A program made the position numbers and the translations under genes. Under the pieces are notes generated by a model. The model was not told where the DNA came from, searched no databases, and was given only the letters and a program-made list of their open reading frames with translations. From Burkholderiaceae bacterium (GTDB lineage Bacteria > Pseudomonadota > Gammaproteobacteria > Burkholderiales > Burkholderiaceae_C), in contig JAEUOU010000002.1 in assembly GCA_016790575.1 (NCBI GenBank), forward strand, positions 1 to 64,000: 64,000 nt of DNA, read 5' to 3'. Numbering within the stretch: position 1 is the first letter of the stretch; the number at the start of each line of letters is the position of its first letter. Shown here one piece after another: positions 44,578 through 52,926 of the stretch.

Positions 44578-46137
44578 TCAGGCAAACAAGGTCTTGTACT
44601 GGTCGCGCAGCAGGTTTTTCTGCACCTTGCCCATGCTGTTGCGCGGCAGTTCGGCCACGACGAAGCAGCGTTTGGGAATCTTGAAGTTCGCCAGTTTGGA
44701 CTTGAGGTCGGCGATCACGGCCTCGGGTTGCACAGTGGCGCCGGGCCTGGCGATCACCACGGCGACACCTACTTCGCCGAAATCCGGGTGCGGCACCCCG
44801 ACCAGCGCGCTTTCGGCAATCCCCTGCATCTCGTTGATGGCGCCCTCGATCTCGGCCGGGTAGACGTTGTAGCCGCCGGAGATGATCAGGTCCTTGCTGC
44901 GGCCAACGATGGTGACGTAGCCGCGCTCGTCCACCTTGCCGACGTCGCCGGTCTTGAACCAGCCGTCGGCGGTGAACTCCTCGGCGGTCTTTTCCGGCAT
45001 GCGCCAGTAGCCGCTGAAGACGTTCGGTCCCTTGACCTGGATGCCGCCGATCTCGCCGACCGACAGGTCGGCGCCGTCGTCGCCGCGCACCCGCAGGCCC
45101 ACCCCCGGCAGCGGAAAGCCCACGGTGCCGCCCCGGCGTTCGCTCTGGTTGCCGAAGCGCGCGTCGGCCGCATAGGGGTTGGAGGTCAGCATGATGGTTT
45201 CGCTCATGCCGTAGCGCTCCAGAATGGTGTGACCGGTGCGCTGTTGCCATTCGGTGAAGGTTTCGAGCAGCAACGGTGCGGAGCCGGCGATGAAAAGGCG
45301 CATGTTTCGGGCCGCCTCGCGGGTCAGCGCGGGCTCGGCCAGCATGCGCACGTACAGCGTGGGCACGCCCATGAAGACCGTCGCCTCCGGCATCCTGTCG
45401 ATGACGATCCGGGGGTCGAACTTGCCCAGCCAGATCATCTTGCTGCCGTTGAGCAGCGCCGCGTGGATGGCGACGAACAGGCCGTGCACATGGAAGATGG
45501 GCAGTGCGTGGATCAGCACATCGCCTTTTCGCCATCCCCAGTAGTCCTTGAGCATGACCGCGTTGGAGCGCATGTTGCCGTGCGAGAGCATCGCGCCCTT
45601 GCTGCGGCCCGTGGTGCCGCTGGTGTAAAGGATGGCAGCCAGATCGTCGTCGCGCCTGAGTGCCGGCACCTGCCGGTCGCTGCAGTGGGCAGCGCGCTCC
45701 AGCAGGCTGCCGCTGCGGTCGTCGCCCAGCGTGAACACATGCTTGGTGCCCGCAGTGAACGCGATCTGGCTGACCCAGCCGAAGTTCTGCGGGCTGCACA
45801 CCACGACGGCGGGTTCCGCATTGCCGATGAAATACTCGATCTCGGCGCTCCGGTAGGCGGTGTTCAGCGGCAGGAACACATAGCCAGCGCGCAGCGTGGC
45901 CAAGTACAGCATCATGGCCTCGACCGATTTCTCCACCTGCACCGCGATGCGGCTGCCATCGGGAATGTCCAGCGACTGCAGCAGGTTGGCGATCATGGCG
46001 GTGGCGCGGTCCAGGTCGCGCCAGGAGTAGCGCAGGGCGGGCGTGCCGGCGTCGGCGGTTTCCACCGCGATGGTGTCCAGGTCAGCGGGAAAGCCGGCGC
46101 GCAGCGCGGCAAAAAGGTTCTGGTTGGCTTGTTTCAT
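44578..46137 (-). CDS. matB: Malonyl-CoA synthetase
   Basis: 519-residue AMP-forming acyl-CoA ligase. The AMP-binding motif is ILYTSGTTGRSKGAML, then ERYGMSETIMLTSNP and the hinge/loop GRSKDLIISGGYNVYP, with the catalytic lysine near the end (PRNSMGKVQKNLL). The SETIMLTSNPY segment and operon with malonyl-CoA decarboxylase point to malonate (or methylmalonate) activation. ATG 46137 lies 21 bases after the hydratase-like gene; a TTG at 46152 is in frame. Confidence 0.88.
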   Translation of the reverse strand: MKQANQNLFAALRAGFPADLDTIAVETADAGTPALRYSWRDLDRATAMIANLLQSLDIPDGSRIAVQVEKSVEAMMLYLATLRAGYVFLPLNTAYRSAEIEYFIGNAEPAVVVCSPQNFGWVSQIAFTAGTKHVFTLGDDRSGSLLERAAHCSDRQVPALRRDDDLAAILYTSGTTGRSKGAMLSHGNMRSNAVMLKDYWGWRKGDVLIHALPIFHVHGLFVAIHAALLNGSKMIWLGKFDPRIVIDRMPEATVFMGVPTLYVRMLAEPALTREAARNMRLFIAGSAPLLLETFTEWQQRTGHTILERYGMSETIMLTSNPYAADARFGNQSERRGGTVGFPLPGVGLRVRGDDGADLSVGEIGGIQVKGPNVFSGYWRMPEKTAEEFTADGWFKTGDVGKVDERGYVTIVGRSKDLIISGGYNVYPAEIEGAINEMQGIAESALVGVPHPDFGEVGVAVVIARPGATVQPEAVIADLKSKLANFKIPKRCFVVAELPRNSMGKVQKNLLRDQYKTLFA

Positions 46138-46158
46138 GATCCGGGACTGCAAAGGGAG

Positions 46159-46956
46159 TCAGAAATCGGGGCGGCGCTTTTCCAGGAAAGCACCGACACC
46201 CTCACGATGTTCGGCGCTGTCGGCATAGGCGTAGGCCCCGGAAACTATGTTATCCATAGCATCGGAAGACGCATTTGCGCTGGGTATTGCCTGTTTTAAT
46301 GCCAGAAGTGTCCGTTTGTTCAGCCGCGCCGCCTGCGGCGCCATGGCGGCGACCCGCACGGCACGCGCATGCACCTCGGCGGGCACGGCGTCATCCGGCA
46401 CCACACGGTTGAGGAATCCGCGCGCCAGCATCAGTGGCGCGTCCAGCACCGCGCCTTCAAGCAGCATTTCGCGCGCGGTGAGCTCGCCGGCGGCGGATGC
46501 CACCAGTTGCGCCTCACGCGGCGCCATGGGAAAGCCAAGCCGTCCTATGGGTGCGCCAAAGCGGGCCGATGCACCGGCCACGCGGATGTCGCAGCAGCTG
46601 GCGATTTCCATGCCCGCGCCCATGCAATGGCCCTCGATCTGCGCGATCAGCGGCAGCTCACAGGCCAGCATGGCAGAAAGCCCGCCCCAGACATCGCCTT
46701 CGTGAAAATCACGCAGACCGTCTTCGCGGAAGCGGAACGCCGGGTACTCGGCAATATCGCCGCCGGCGCAGAACTGCCCGCCCTGCCCCCGCACCATGAC
46801 ACAACGCAGGTCGCCGGGCGCGTCCGCAAGCTGGACAAAAACCGACCGCAGCTGGCGCCACATGGCCCGCGACATGGCATTGAGCTTGCCGGGATGGGTC
46901 AGCGTGACGGTCGCGGTCGCACCGTCACGCGCCAGTTCAATCGATCCGGACACCAC
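46159..46956 (-). CDS. Enoyl-CoA hydratase/isomerase family protein in the malonate operon
   Basis: 265-residue crotonase-fold protein. The oxyanion-hole regions are GQGGQFCAGGDIAEY and IEGHCMGAGMEIASCCDIR. The usual catalytic acid positions are not clearly kept, so hydratase activity is uncertain. It overlaps the Bug gene by 20 bases and uses a GTG start (46956, or 46953). Residues about 216-238 are encoded by dispersed element copy E, read through in frame between the core and C-terminal helices. Confidence 0.85.
   Translation of the reverse strand: MVSGSIELARDGATATVTLTHPGKLNAMSRAMWRQLRSVFVQLADAPGDLRCVMVRGQGGQFCAGGDIAEYPAFRFREDGLRDFHEGDVWGGLSAMLACELPLIAQIEGHCMGAGMEIASCCDIRVAGASARFGAPIGRLGFPMAPREAQLVASAAGELTAREMLLEGAVLDAPLMLARGFLNRVVPDDAVPAEVHARAVRVAAMAPQAARLNKRTLLALKQAIPSANASSDAMDNIVSGAYAYADSAEHREGVGAFLEKRRPDF
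46244..46308 (+). repeat. Dispersed palindromic element, copy E, inside a coding region
   Basis: A diverged copy (ACTATG...ATAGC-N7-GACG, then CATTTGCGCTGGGTAT) lying wholly inside the enoyl-CoA hydratase-like gene, antisense to it. The reading frame is intact through the element. Confidence 0.7.
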
Positions 46957-47920
46957 CGGACGCCTTCACGACCTTGGCCCAGCGCTGCACCTCCAGCTTG
47001 ATGAAGCCGCCGAAGGCGCCGCCTTGCAGGTCTGCGAACTCGGCCCCCTGGTTGGCCCAGACCTGGCGGTTTTCCGGGGTCAGGCAGGCGTTGCGAATGG
47101 CTTCGATGATGCGTGCCTGCGTGTCGGCGGGCGTGCCTTTGGGCGCCCAGATGCCGTACCAGGTGCTGACGTCGTAGTCAGGCAGGCCGAGCTCCCGCGA
47201 CGACGGCACGTCCGGAAACGCCGGGTTGCGCGTGCGGCCGGCCACCATCAGTGCCTTGATGCGCCCGCCCTTGATGTGGGCCGCCGACGAGCCCAGCCCG
47301 TCGAACATCATGTCCACATTGCCGGCAATCAGGTCCTGCAGGGCCGGCCCGGCGCCACGATACGGAATGTGCGTGATGAAGGTTCCGGTCTGCTGCTTGA
47401 ACAGTTCGCCCGCCAGGTGGTGCGAGGTGCCGCTGCCGGCCGAGCCGTAGTTGAGCTTGCCCGGGCTGCGCTTGACCAGGTCCAGAAACTCCTTGAAATT
47501 CGCCGTCGTGATCTTGCGCGGGTTGACCACCAGCACCTGCGGTACCCGTGCGACCAGGATGAGCGGCACAAAGTCTGCCTCGATGTCATAGGACAGTCTG
47601 GGGTAGACCGAGGGCGCAATGGCATGGTGCACCGCCCCCATGAACAGGCCATAGCCGTCCGGTGCCAGCTTGGCCGCCGCAGCGGCCCCCACCGTGCCCC
47701 CGCCGCCGCCTTTGTTGTCGATGATGAGCTGCTGCCCGGTCAGCCGGGAAAACTGGGCCGACATCGGGCGGGCAAAGGCGTCGGTGCCGCCGCCAGCGGG
47801 AAACGGCACGACCATGGTCACGGGGCGGGTCGGCCAGGCCGCCTGGGCATGGGCCAGCGGCGCCGCCGCTGCGGCAGCGGTCCAGGCCAGAAAGTCACGA
47901 CGCGCAAGCAAGTTTTTCAT
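46937..47920 (-). CDS. Tripartite tricarboxylate transporter-type (Bug/TctC) solute-binding protein
   Basis: 327-residue periplasmic binding protein. The signal peptide has a twin-arginine-like RRDFLAW and ends near LAHAQA. The mature part opens WPTRPVTMVVPFPAGGG, the Bug ligand-loop signature. In this operon the ligand is probably malonate or a related dicarboxylate. No TctA/TctB membrane partners are in the window. Its ATG overlaps the stop of malonyl-CoA decarboxylase. Confidence 0.92.
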   Translation of the reverse strand: MKNLLARRDFLAWTAAAAAAPLAHAQAAWPTRPVTMVVPFPAGGGTDAFARPMSAQFSRLTGQQLIIDNKGGGGGTVGAAAAAKLAPDGYGLFMGAVHHAIAPSVYPRLSYDIEADFVPLILVARVPQVLVVNPRKITTANFKEFLDLVKRSPGKLNYGSAGSGTSHHLAGELFKQQTGTFITHIPYRGAGPALQDLIAGNVDMMFDGLGSSAAHIKGGRIKALMVAGRTRNPAFPDVPSSRELGLPDYDVSTWYGIWAPKGTPADTQARIIEAIRNACLTPENRQVWANQGAEFADLQGGAFGGFIKLEVQRWAKVVKASGGVRID

Positions 47921-49428
47921 GGTTTGTCTCCGGTGGTTTCAGGGGAAATTTCGCGCAGGCACAAGCCGGCGATGGTAGCGGACGCGGCCGCTTTGCCGCG
48001 GGCCAGCGCGGCCCGGTTGCGGTCCAGGCGCGGCAGGTCATACAGATAGTTGACCATCACCCCCCAGGACTGGCGCATGCCTTTCGGGGACGGGTCCGCC
48101 GCCCAGTTGATTCGCTCGATGCGGGCGCCGTTGCCCAGATGGAAACGCGCCACTGCATCGGCCGGGCGTCCCTGCACACGGGCCTGGGCCAGGTACTGCG
48201 CGGCGCAACGCTGCAGCCACCGCGCCACGGCACCGTCGCTGTCACCGGCCGCCGCCCGGTCCAGCGCCGCCAGCAAGGACACGGGCGTGAGCGGTTCCGG
48301 GCCCAGCGCGCGCGCCAGCTCGTCGCGCTCGCGCGGTGGGGTCCATTCCAGCAAGGTGGCCGCTTGCCGGCCAAGCCAGCTGCGCAGCCCCGGTATCGGC
48401 GACAGCGTGGCAAAGGTGCGCAGCCGGGGCAATTCGGCCTGCAAGGTCTCGACGACCCGTTTGATCAGCGAATCACCGAAGCTCACGCCCTTGAGCCCCG
48501 GCTGGGTGTTGCTGATCGAATAGAAGATGGCCGTGCGGGCGCGTTGCAGATCGGCGGGCGCGCCCTTTTCGTCCAGCAGCGGCGTGATGCTGTCGGCGAT
48601 GTCGGGGGTAAAGGCCACCTCGACGAAGATCAGCGGCTCGCCGGGCAGGCGGGGATGGAAAAAGCCGTAGCACCGCCGGTCGGAGTCCAGCCGGTTCTTG
48701 ACGTCGTCCCAGCTGCGAATGTCGTGCACCGCCTCATAGCGAATGAGCTTTTCGACCAGCGAGGCCGGCGAGTCCCAGCTGATGCGGTGCAGTTCCAGAA
48801 AGCCGACGTCGAACCAGGTCGAGAACATGTACTCCATCTCGACGTCGAGGGCGTACAGGCGGCGCTCGCCTTTCAGCGCCGCCTGCATTTCGGCGCGCAG
48901 GTCGACCAGAAACCGGATGCCATCGGGATTGACACTGAAACGCTGCAACAGACGCCGCCGCGGCGAGACGGTGGCCCGGCGCACCAGCACCTCGGCGGCG
49001 GCTTCGTCCGGTGTGCCGACGGCGGCCGTGTACTGGGCCTGGGCGGCACGCACCGTCTCGGGGTCCGCCATGAATTGTTCGCTCATCAGCCGCCACAGGT
49101 CCTGACGCTGCTCGGCCGGAGCCTGCGTGTACCAGTCGACCAGGGTCCGGGCCCGGCGGCCGCCTTCGACTTCGCTGACGGTGGGGTCGATGATGGCGCG
49201 CAGGTCGTCGTGCAGGCGCCGCAACTGGCGCGGTGACAAGGCTTCGCCCGTCTGGCGCAGCGTCGCGGCAAGGCGCTCTGCCGTGGTGCGCACGGGCACC
49301 GCCGTCTCTACTATCTTTTCTGTAGCTACTGGAGACTGTTTTACGATGGGTTTAGCCTGCTTTTGCGGATTTTTCCGCTCCGACAGCAAACCGGCGACGC
49401 GGCGGGGTATCCAGGCGGGGGTGTTCAT
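47917..49428 (-). CDS. matA: Malonyl-CoA decarboxylase
   Basis: 503-residue MCD, releasing acetyl-CoA and CO2 from malonyl-CoA. The helical N-terminal domain (about 50-180) precedes a GNAT-like catalytic domain: RRCYGFFHPRLPGEPLIFVEVA, SISNTQPGLKGVSFG with the catalytic serine region, and the C-terminal ERINWAADPSPKGMRQSWG. Residues about 19-40 (KQAKPIVKQSPVATEKIVET) come from dispersed element copy F and look like an unstructured insert. It is coupled to the Bug gene (ATGA) and 25 bases after the GntR gene. Confidence 0.94.
   Translation of the reverse strand: MNTPAWIPRRVAGLLSERKNPQKQAKPIVKQSPVATEKIVETAVPVRTTAERLAATLRQTGEALSPRQLRRLHDDLRAIIDPTVSEVEGGRRARTLVDWYTQAPAEQRQDLWRLMSEQFMADPETVRAAQAQYTAAVGTPDEAAAEVLVRRATVSPRRRLLQRFSVNPDGIRFLVDLRAEMQAALKGERRLYALDVEMEYMFSTWFDVGFLELHRISWDSPASLVEKLIRYEAVHDIRSWDDVKNRLDSDRRCYGFFHPRLPGEPLIFVEVAFTPDIADSITPLLDEKGAPADLQRARTAIFYSISNTQPGLKGVSFGDSLIKRVVETLQAELPRLRTFATLSPIPGLRSWLGRQAATLLEWTPPRERDELARALGPEPLTPVSLLAALDRAAAGDSDGAVARWLQRCAAQYLAQARVQGRPADAVARFHLGNGARIERINWAADPSPKGMRQSWGVMVNYLYDLPRLDRNRAALARGKAAASATIAGLCLREISPETTGDKP
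49310..49374 (+). repeat. Dispersed palindromic element, copy F, inside a coding region
   Basis: A diverged copy (ACTATC...GTAGC-N7-GACT, then GTTTTACGATGGGTTT) antisense within the 5' part of the malonyl-CoA decarboxylase gene. It keeps the frame open and encodes a Lys/Gln/Val-rich stretch ahead of the enzyme's helical domain. Confidence 0.65.
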
Positions 49429-49453
49429 GATTGCGGCGCCATCGGTTTCGAGC

Positions 49454-50143
49454 TCAACCCAGCGCCTGCAGGCGCCGCAGGCGGGCCAGCTCACGCAATG
49501 CGGCCCGTTGGCGGGTCAGGTGGGTGCGCATCGCCACCTCGGCACCCTCGGCATCGCGGGCCTGCAGCGCGGCAAACACCGCCAGGTGCTCGGCCAGGCT
49601 CTGCTCCAGGCGACCGGGTGCATGCAACTGCTGCAGCCGGGCCAGCTTGAGGAGCTTGCGCAGATCGGCAATCACCAGGGCCAGCCACCGGTTGTCCGCC
49701 AGCGTGATGATCGCTTCATGGATGGCCAGGTTGGCGGCGTAGTACTCGGAGATTTCTCCCGCGCGGGCATGCGCCTGCAGCCGGTCGTGGAGACTGGTGA
49801 GGGCCCGCAGATCGGCGTCCGTGGCATTCAGCGCCGCCTCATGGGCACAGCGCCCCTCCAGCAGCGCAATGACCGGAAAGATGTCGTCCAGATCCTTTTC
49901 CGTGATCTGGCTGACGAAACAGCCCCGGCGGGGCTCATGCCGCACCAGACCTTCGGCCGTCAGCACCTTGAGCGCCTCGCGCAACGGGGTGCGCGAAATG
50001 GCCAGGCGCTCGCACAGCGCGGGCTCATCAACAAAACTGCCGGGCTCCAGATGGCCATCGAAAATCAGCTCGCGCAGACGGTCCGCAACCGAATCATGCA
50101 GGGATTGCGCAACCGAACGGAGACCGAGGGGGTGGACGGACAT
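49454..50143 (-). CDS. GntR-family (FCD) regulator of malonate genes
   Basis: 229-residue regulator. The winged helix at about 12-75 (ERLAISRTPLREALKVLTAEG) and FCD ligand domain with metal-binding His/Asp residues (AANLAIHEAII, SLAEHLAVF) are clear. As first gene of the malonate operon it is the likely MatR/MdcY-type repressor, relieved by malonate or malonyl-CoA. A 14-bp palindrome 29 bases before its ATG is the probable operator. Confidence 0.9.
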   Translation of the reverse strand: MSVHPLGLRSVAQSLHDSVADRLRELIFDGHLEPGSFVDEPALCERLAISRTPLREALKVLTAEGLVRHEPRRGCFVSQITEKDLDDIFPVIALLEGRCAHEAALNATDADLRALTSLHDRLQAHARAGEISEYYAANLAIHEAIITLADNRWLALVIADLRKLLKLARLQQLHAPGRLEQSLAEHLAVFAALQARDAEGAEVAMRTHLTRQRAALRELARLRRLQALG

Positions 50144-50171
50144 GGGGGTAACGATGGTGATAATTTCCTGT

Positions 50172-50185
50172 AATTACCGGTAATT
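50172..50185 (-). promoter_or_regulatory. Probable GntR operator of the malonate operon
   Basis: AATTACCGGTAATT, a perfect 14-bp palindrome in the leader of the regulator gene, 29 bases before its ATG. AT-rich half sites of this kind suit FCD-type GntR proteins. Confidence 0.6.
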
Positions 50186-50250
50186 CTGATCAGTCTGCCC
50201 TGCAGCGGCAAGGGCTTCGTGCTCAGGACAAACCCTGAGAAGCAAAAATC

Positions 50251-50315
50251 GCTATATTTACGATAGCGTAAAAATACCTTTTTACGCTGGGTATCGGGCA
50301 AAAACACCCGAAACG
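50251..50315 (+). repeat. Dispersed palindromic element, copy G (best folded)
   Basis: The most regular copy, between lgt and the malonate operon. It folds into GCTAT-N7-ATAGC (50251-50267) and then a perfect 10-bp stem AGCGTAAAAA/TTTTTACGCT with loop TACC (50265-50288). GGGTAT and a third stem CGGG/CCCG follow. The two first stems share the AGC. It would lie in the upstream region of the malonate regulator. Confidence 0.85.
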
Positions 50316-50373
50316 GCCTGTCCGGACCGTCGGACGGGGGGCGGGACGACCCCGCTGGCGCGCAAGGGAGGGC

Positions 50374-51195
50374 TCAGCGACCGCCTGGCGCTGCGGCGCG
50401 CTGGCCGAACCACCACCAGAGGGCTGCCCCACCGGCGATCATCGGCACACACAGCCACTGGCCCATGCTCATCCCCAGCGAGAGCAGGCCGAGATGGGCG
50501 TCCGGTTCACGGAAAAACTCGGCGATGAAGCGGAACAGGCCGTACCCGCCCAGGAACGCCGCCGCCACCTGGCCCGGGGCACGCTCTTTGCGGGCGTACA
50601 GCCACAGCAGAACAAACAACAACAGGCCTTCGAGCAGAAACTGGTAGATCTGCGAGGGATGCCGGGCCGAACTGCCGGCACCCCGAAACACCATGGCCCA
50701 GGGCAGCGACGGATCCGCCACACGGCCCCACAGTTCGCCATTGATGAAGTTGCCAATCCGCCCCGCCGCCAGGCCGGTGGGAACACAGGGGGCGACGAAG
50801 TCCATGACCTGCAGGAACGGTTTGCTGCGCGAACGCGCAAACCAGGCCATCGCCGCCATCACGCCCAGCATGCCGCCGTGAAAGCTCATGCCGCCCTGCC
50901 AGACGGCAAAGATCTCCAGCGGATGGCTGGCGTAGTAGCCGGGTTTGTAGAACAGGCAATAACCCAGACGTCCGCCGGCGACGACACCGAGAACGCCCAG
51001 GAACAACATGTCTTCGACATCCTGGCGAGTCCAGGCGGAGGAACCTGCCAGCGTCGCAAACGGCGGGTGACCCAAACGCCGAAAGCCCAGGTACAGGAAC
51101 AGGCCGAATGCGGCCAGATAGGTCAGGCCGTACCAATGGATGGCCAGGGGCCCGATCTGCAGGGCAACCGGATCAATTTGCGGGTGGTTCAGCAT
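50374..51195 (-). CDS. lgt: Prolipoprotein diacylglyceryl transferase
   Basis: Inner-membrane enzyme that attaches diacylglycerol to the lipobox cysteine of prolipoproteins. 273 residues, seven membrane helices. Signatures: [25 protein letters not shown] and the Lgt motif [14 protein letters not shown]. The ATG at 51195 gives the standard N-terminus ([20 protein letters not shown]). It stands alone between boxB and the malonate operon. Confidence 0.97.
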   Translation of the reverse strand: MLNHPQIDPVALQIGPLAIHWYGLTYLAAFGLFLYLGFRRLGHPPFATLAGSSAWTRQDVEDMLFLGVLGVVAGGRLGYCLFYKPGYYASHPLEIFAVWQGGMSFHGGMLGVMAAMAWFARSRSKPFLQVMDFVAPCVPTGLAAGRIGNFINGELWGRVADPSLPWAMVFRGAGSSARHPSQIYQFLLEGLLLFVLLWLYARKERAPGQVAAAFLGGYGLFRFIAEFFREPDAHLGLLSLGMSMGQWLCVPMIAGGAALWWWFGQRAAAPGGR

Positions 51196-51240
51196 GGGCT
51201 GCGATTGTGCCGCAAGCCATGCCGGGCCGACTCCCCACGA

Positions 51241-52737
51241 TCAGGAATGCTCGATGCGCACGTACTCGAAGTCCTGCGGCTGGTTGTTGATGCCCACGCG
51301 GGGCGGCGCAATCCAGCTGGCGTATTTTCCGGGCTCGAAGCAGGGCTTCATCAGCGCGTTGATGTGCGCGTAGTCGTCGTCGTTGCACAGCCACTCGCCC
51401 TGCCCGGCCTGCCAGGCTTCCTCGGTCAGGATCTCGCCGGCCGGATTCACCCGCACCCGCGAGAACTCGCCGATCTTGCGGTTGAACGCCTTGTGCGGCT
51501 GGGTGAACCGGAAGTCGATACCGGCCTTCTCGATCACCTTGTTCCAGCGGTCAATGCCCCCCTGGCAGTCGGCGATGTAGTCGTCCAGCAGGCGGCTGTT
51601 GATGGAGCGCAGCGCCGGCACCTCTTCGGTCACCAGCTTGCCGTCCACCACACGCAGCACCGGGTAAGTGGCGTTTTCCAGCTGGTGGTCGTCCTGCAGC
51701 GCGCTTTCGTTGAAGCGGCCCTTCAGGCCGGAGCTGAAGGCCTCGGCACCGTTGGAGGAAATTTCCGAGCCAAACAGGTCGCGCGTGACCGACATGTGGA
51801 AGTTGGCCTTCTTCTGCAGCGTGGGCAGGTCCACCACGCCGAGCTTGCGGATCGCGGCCTTGTCATACGGGTCGCTGATGCCGGCGGCCTTCATCGCATT
51901 GCAGGTGGCTTCGATGGTGCGGCCGACGCCGGTTTCACCAACGAACAGGTGGTGCGCCTCTTCGGTCAGCATGAAGCGGCAGCTGCGCGACAGCGGGTCG
52001 AACCCGGACTGCGCCAGCGCGGCCAGCTGCATCTTGCCGTCGCGGTCGGTGAAGTAGGTGAACATGAAGAACGACAGCCAGTCGGGCGTGCGCTCGTTGA
52101 AGGCGCCCAGGATGCGGGGGTTGTCCTCGTGGCCGGAGCGTCGCTCCAGCAGCGCCTGGGCTTCTTCCCGGCCGTCCTTGCCGAAGTACTTGACCAGCAG
52201 GTAGACCATGGCCCACAGGTGGCGGCCTTCCTCGACGTTCACCTGGAACAGGTTGCGCATGTCGTAGAGCGAGGGCGCCGTGGCACCCAGGAAGCGCTGC
52301 TGCTCCACAGAAGCCGGCTCGGTGTCGCCCTGCACCACGATCAGCCGGCGCAGCAGCGAGCGGTATTCACCCGGCACTTCCTGCCAGGCGGGCTGGCCCT
52401 TGTGGCGGCCGCAGGGGATGGTGCGGCCTTCTTCCTTGGGCGCCAGCAGGATGCCCCAGCGGTACTCGGGCATCTTCACGTGGCCGAATTTGGCCCAGCC
52501 GCTCGGGTCCACGCCCACGGCGGTGCGCAGGTAGACCTCGGCCTCCTGGAAGCCGTCCGGGCCCATTTCCTTCCACCAGTCCACGTAGTTGGGCTGCCAG
52601 GTTTCCAGCGCGCGCTGCAGCTGCTTGTCGCTGGACAGGTCGACGTTGTTCGGAATGCGGTCGTCGTAGTTGACAGCAACGAAGGCGTCGCTCTGGACGG
52701 CTGCGGCTTCTTCAACAAGTTCGGTGGGTTCGCTCAT
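51241..52737 (-). CDS. boxB: Benzoyl-CoA 2,3-epoxidase, oxygenase subunit BoxB
   Basis: 498-residue di-iron protein epoxidising benzoyl-CoA in the aerobic box pathway, with BoxA as reductase. Recognised by NYDDRIPNNVDLSSDKQLQ, SLYDMRNLFQVNVEEGRHLW (iron ligands) and LTEEAHHLFVGETGVGR. BoxA, BoxC and a benzoate-CoA ligase are not adjacent. A TCTCC complement (GGAGAC) precedes the ATG. TGCA repeats upstream may be a BoxR-type operator. Confidence 0.93.
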   Translation of the reverse strand: MSEPTELVEEAAAVQSDAFVAVNYDDRIPNNVDLSSDKQLQRALETWQPNYVDWWKEMGPDGFQEAEVYLRTAVGVDPSGWAKFGHVKMPEYRWGILLAPKEEGRTIPCGRHKGQPAWQEVPGEYRSLLRRLIVVQGDTEPASVEQQRFLGATAPSLYDMRNLFQVNVEEGRHLWAMVYLLVKYFGKDGREEAQALLERRSGHEDNPRILGAFNERTPDWLSFFMFTYFTDRDGKMQLAALAQSGFDPLSRSCRFMLTEEAHHLFVGETGVGRTIEATCNAMKAAGISDPYDKAAIRKLGVVDLPTLQKKANFHMSVTRDLFGSEISSNGAEAFSSGLKGRFNESALQDDHQLENATYPVLRVVDGKLVTEEVPALRSINSRLLDDYIADCQGGIDRWNKVIEKAGIDFRFTQPHKAFNRKIGEFSRVRVNPAGEILTEEAWQAGQGEWLCNDDDYAHINALMKPCFEPGKYASWIAPPRVGINNQPQDFEYVRIEHS

Positions 52738-52773
52738 GGGGTCTCCTGATGGTCGGGGGTGAATCCAGTGAAA

Positions 52774-52820
52774 TGCACTATGTTGCTTTTCGTGAATTTC
52801 AACTCATGCATTTTTATGCA
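52774..52820 (-). promoter_or_regulatory. TGCA repeats upstream of boxB, possible BoxR-type operator
   Basis: The 150-base gap before boxB contains TGCA at 52774, 52807 and 52817. The last two form TGCAT-N4-ATGCA, an inverted repeat. Regulators of the BzdR/BoxR group are known, from memory, to use TGCA-containing sites, so this is a candidate operator; no such regulator gene is in the window. Confidence 0.4.
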
Positions 52821-52885
52821 CACCACCCCGAAAAAGTTTGATCCAGCGCAAAGACCGCGTGCCTTCACCCCGCCGGAAGACGAAA

Positions 52886-52909
52886 AAAAGGGGCCGATGG
52901 CCCCCTTTT
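52886..52909 (-). terminator. Terminator after ilvD
   Basis: Stem GGGGCC/GGCCCC extended by A/T pairs, loop GAT, one bulged C; on the minus strand it is followed by seven T. It lies 18 bases past the ilvD stop. Confidence 0.8.
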
Positions 52910-52926
52910 CAAGTCCGAAACGCTGA

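Noticed and set aside
50494-52749. 751-codon open frame on the plus strand
   Set aside because: Antisense to lgt and boxB, crosses their intergenic region, and has no family resemblance.
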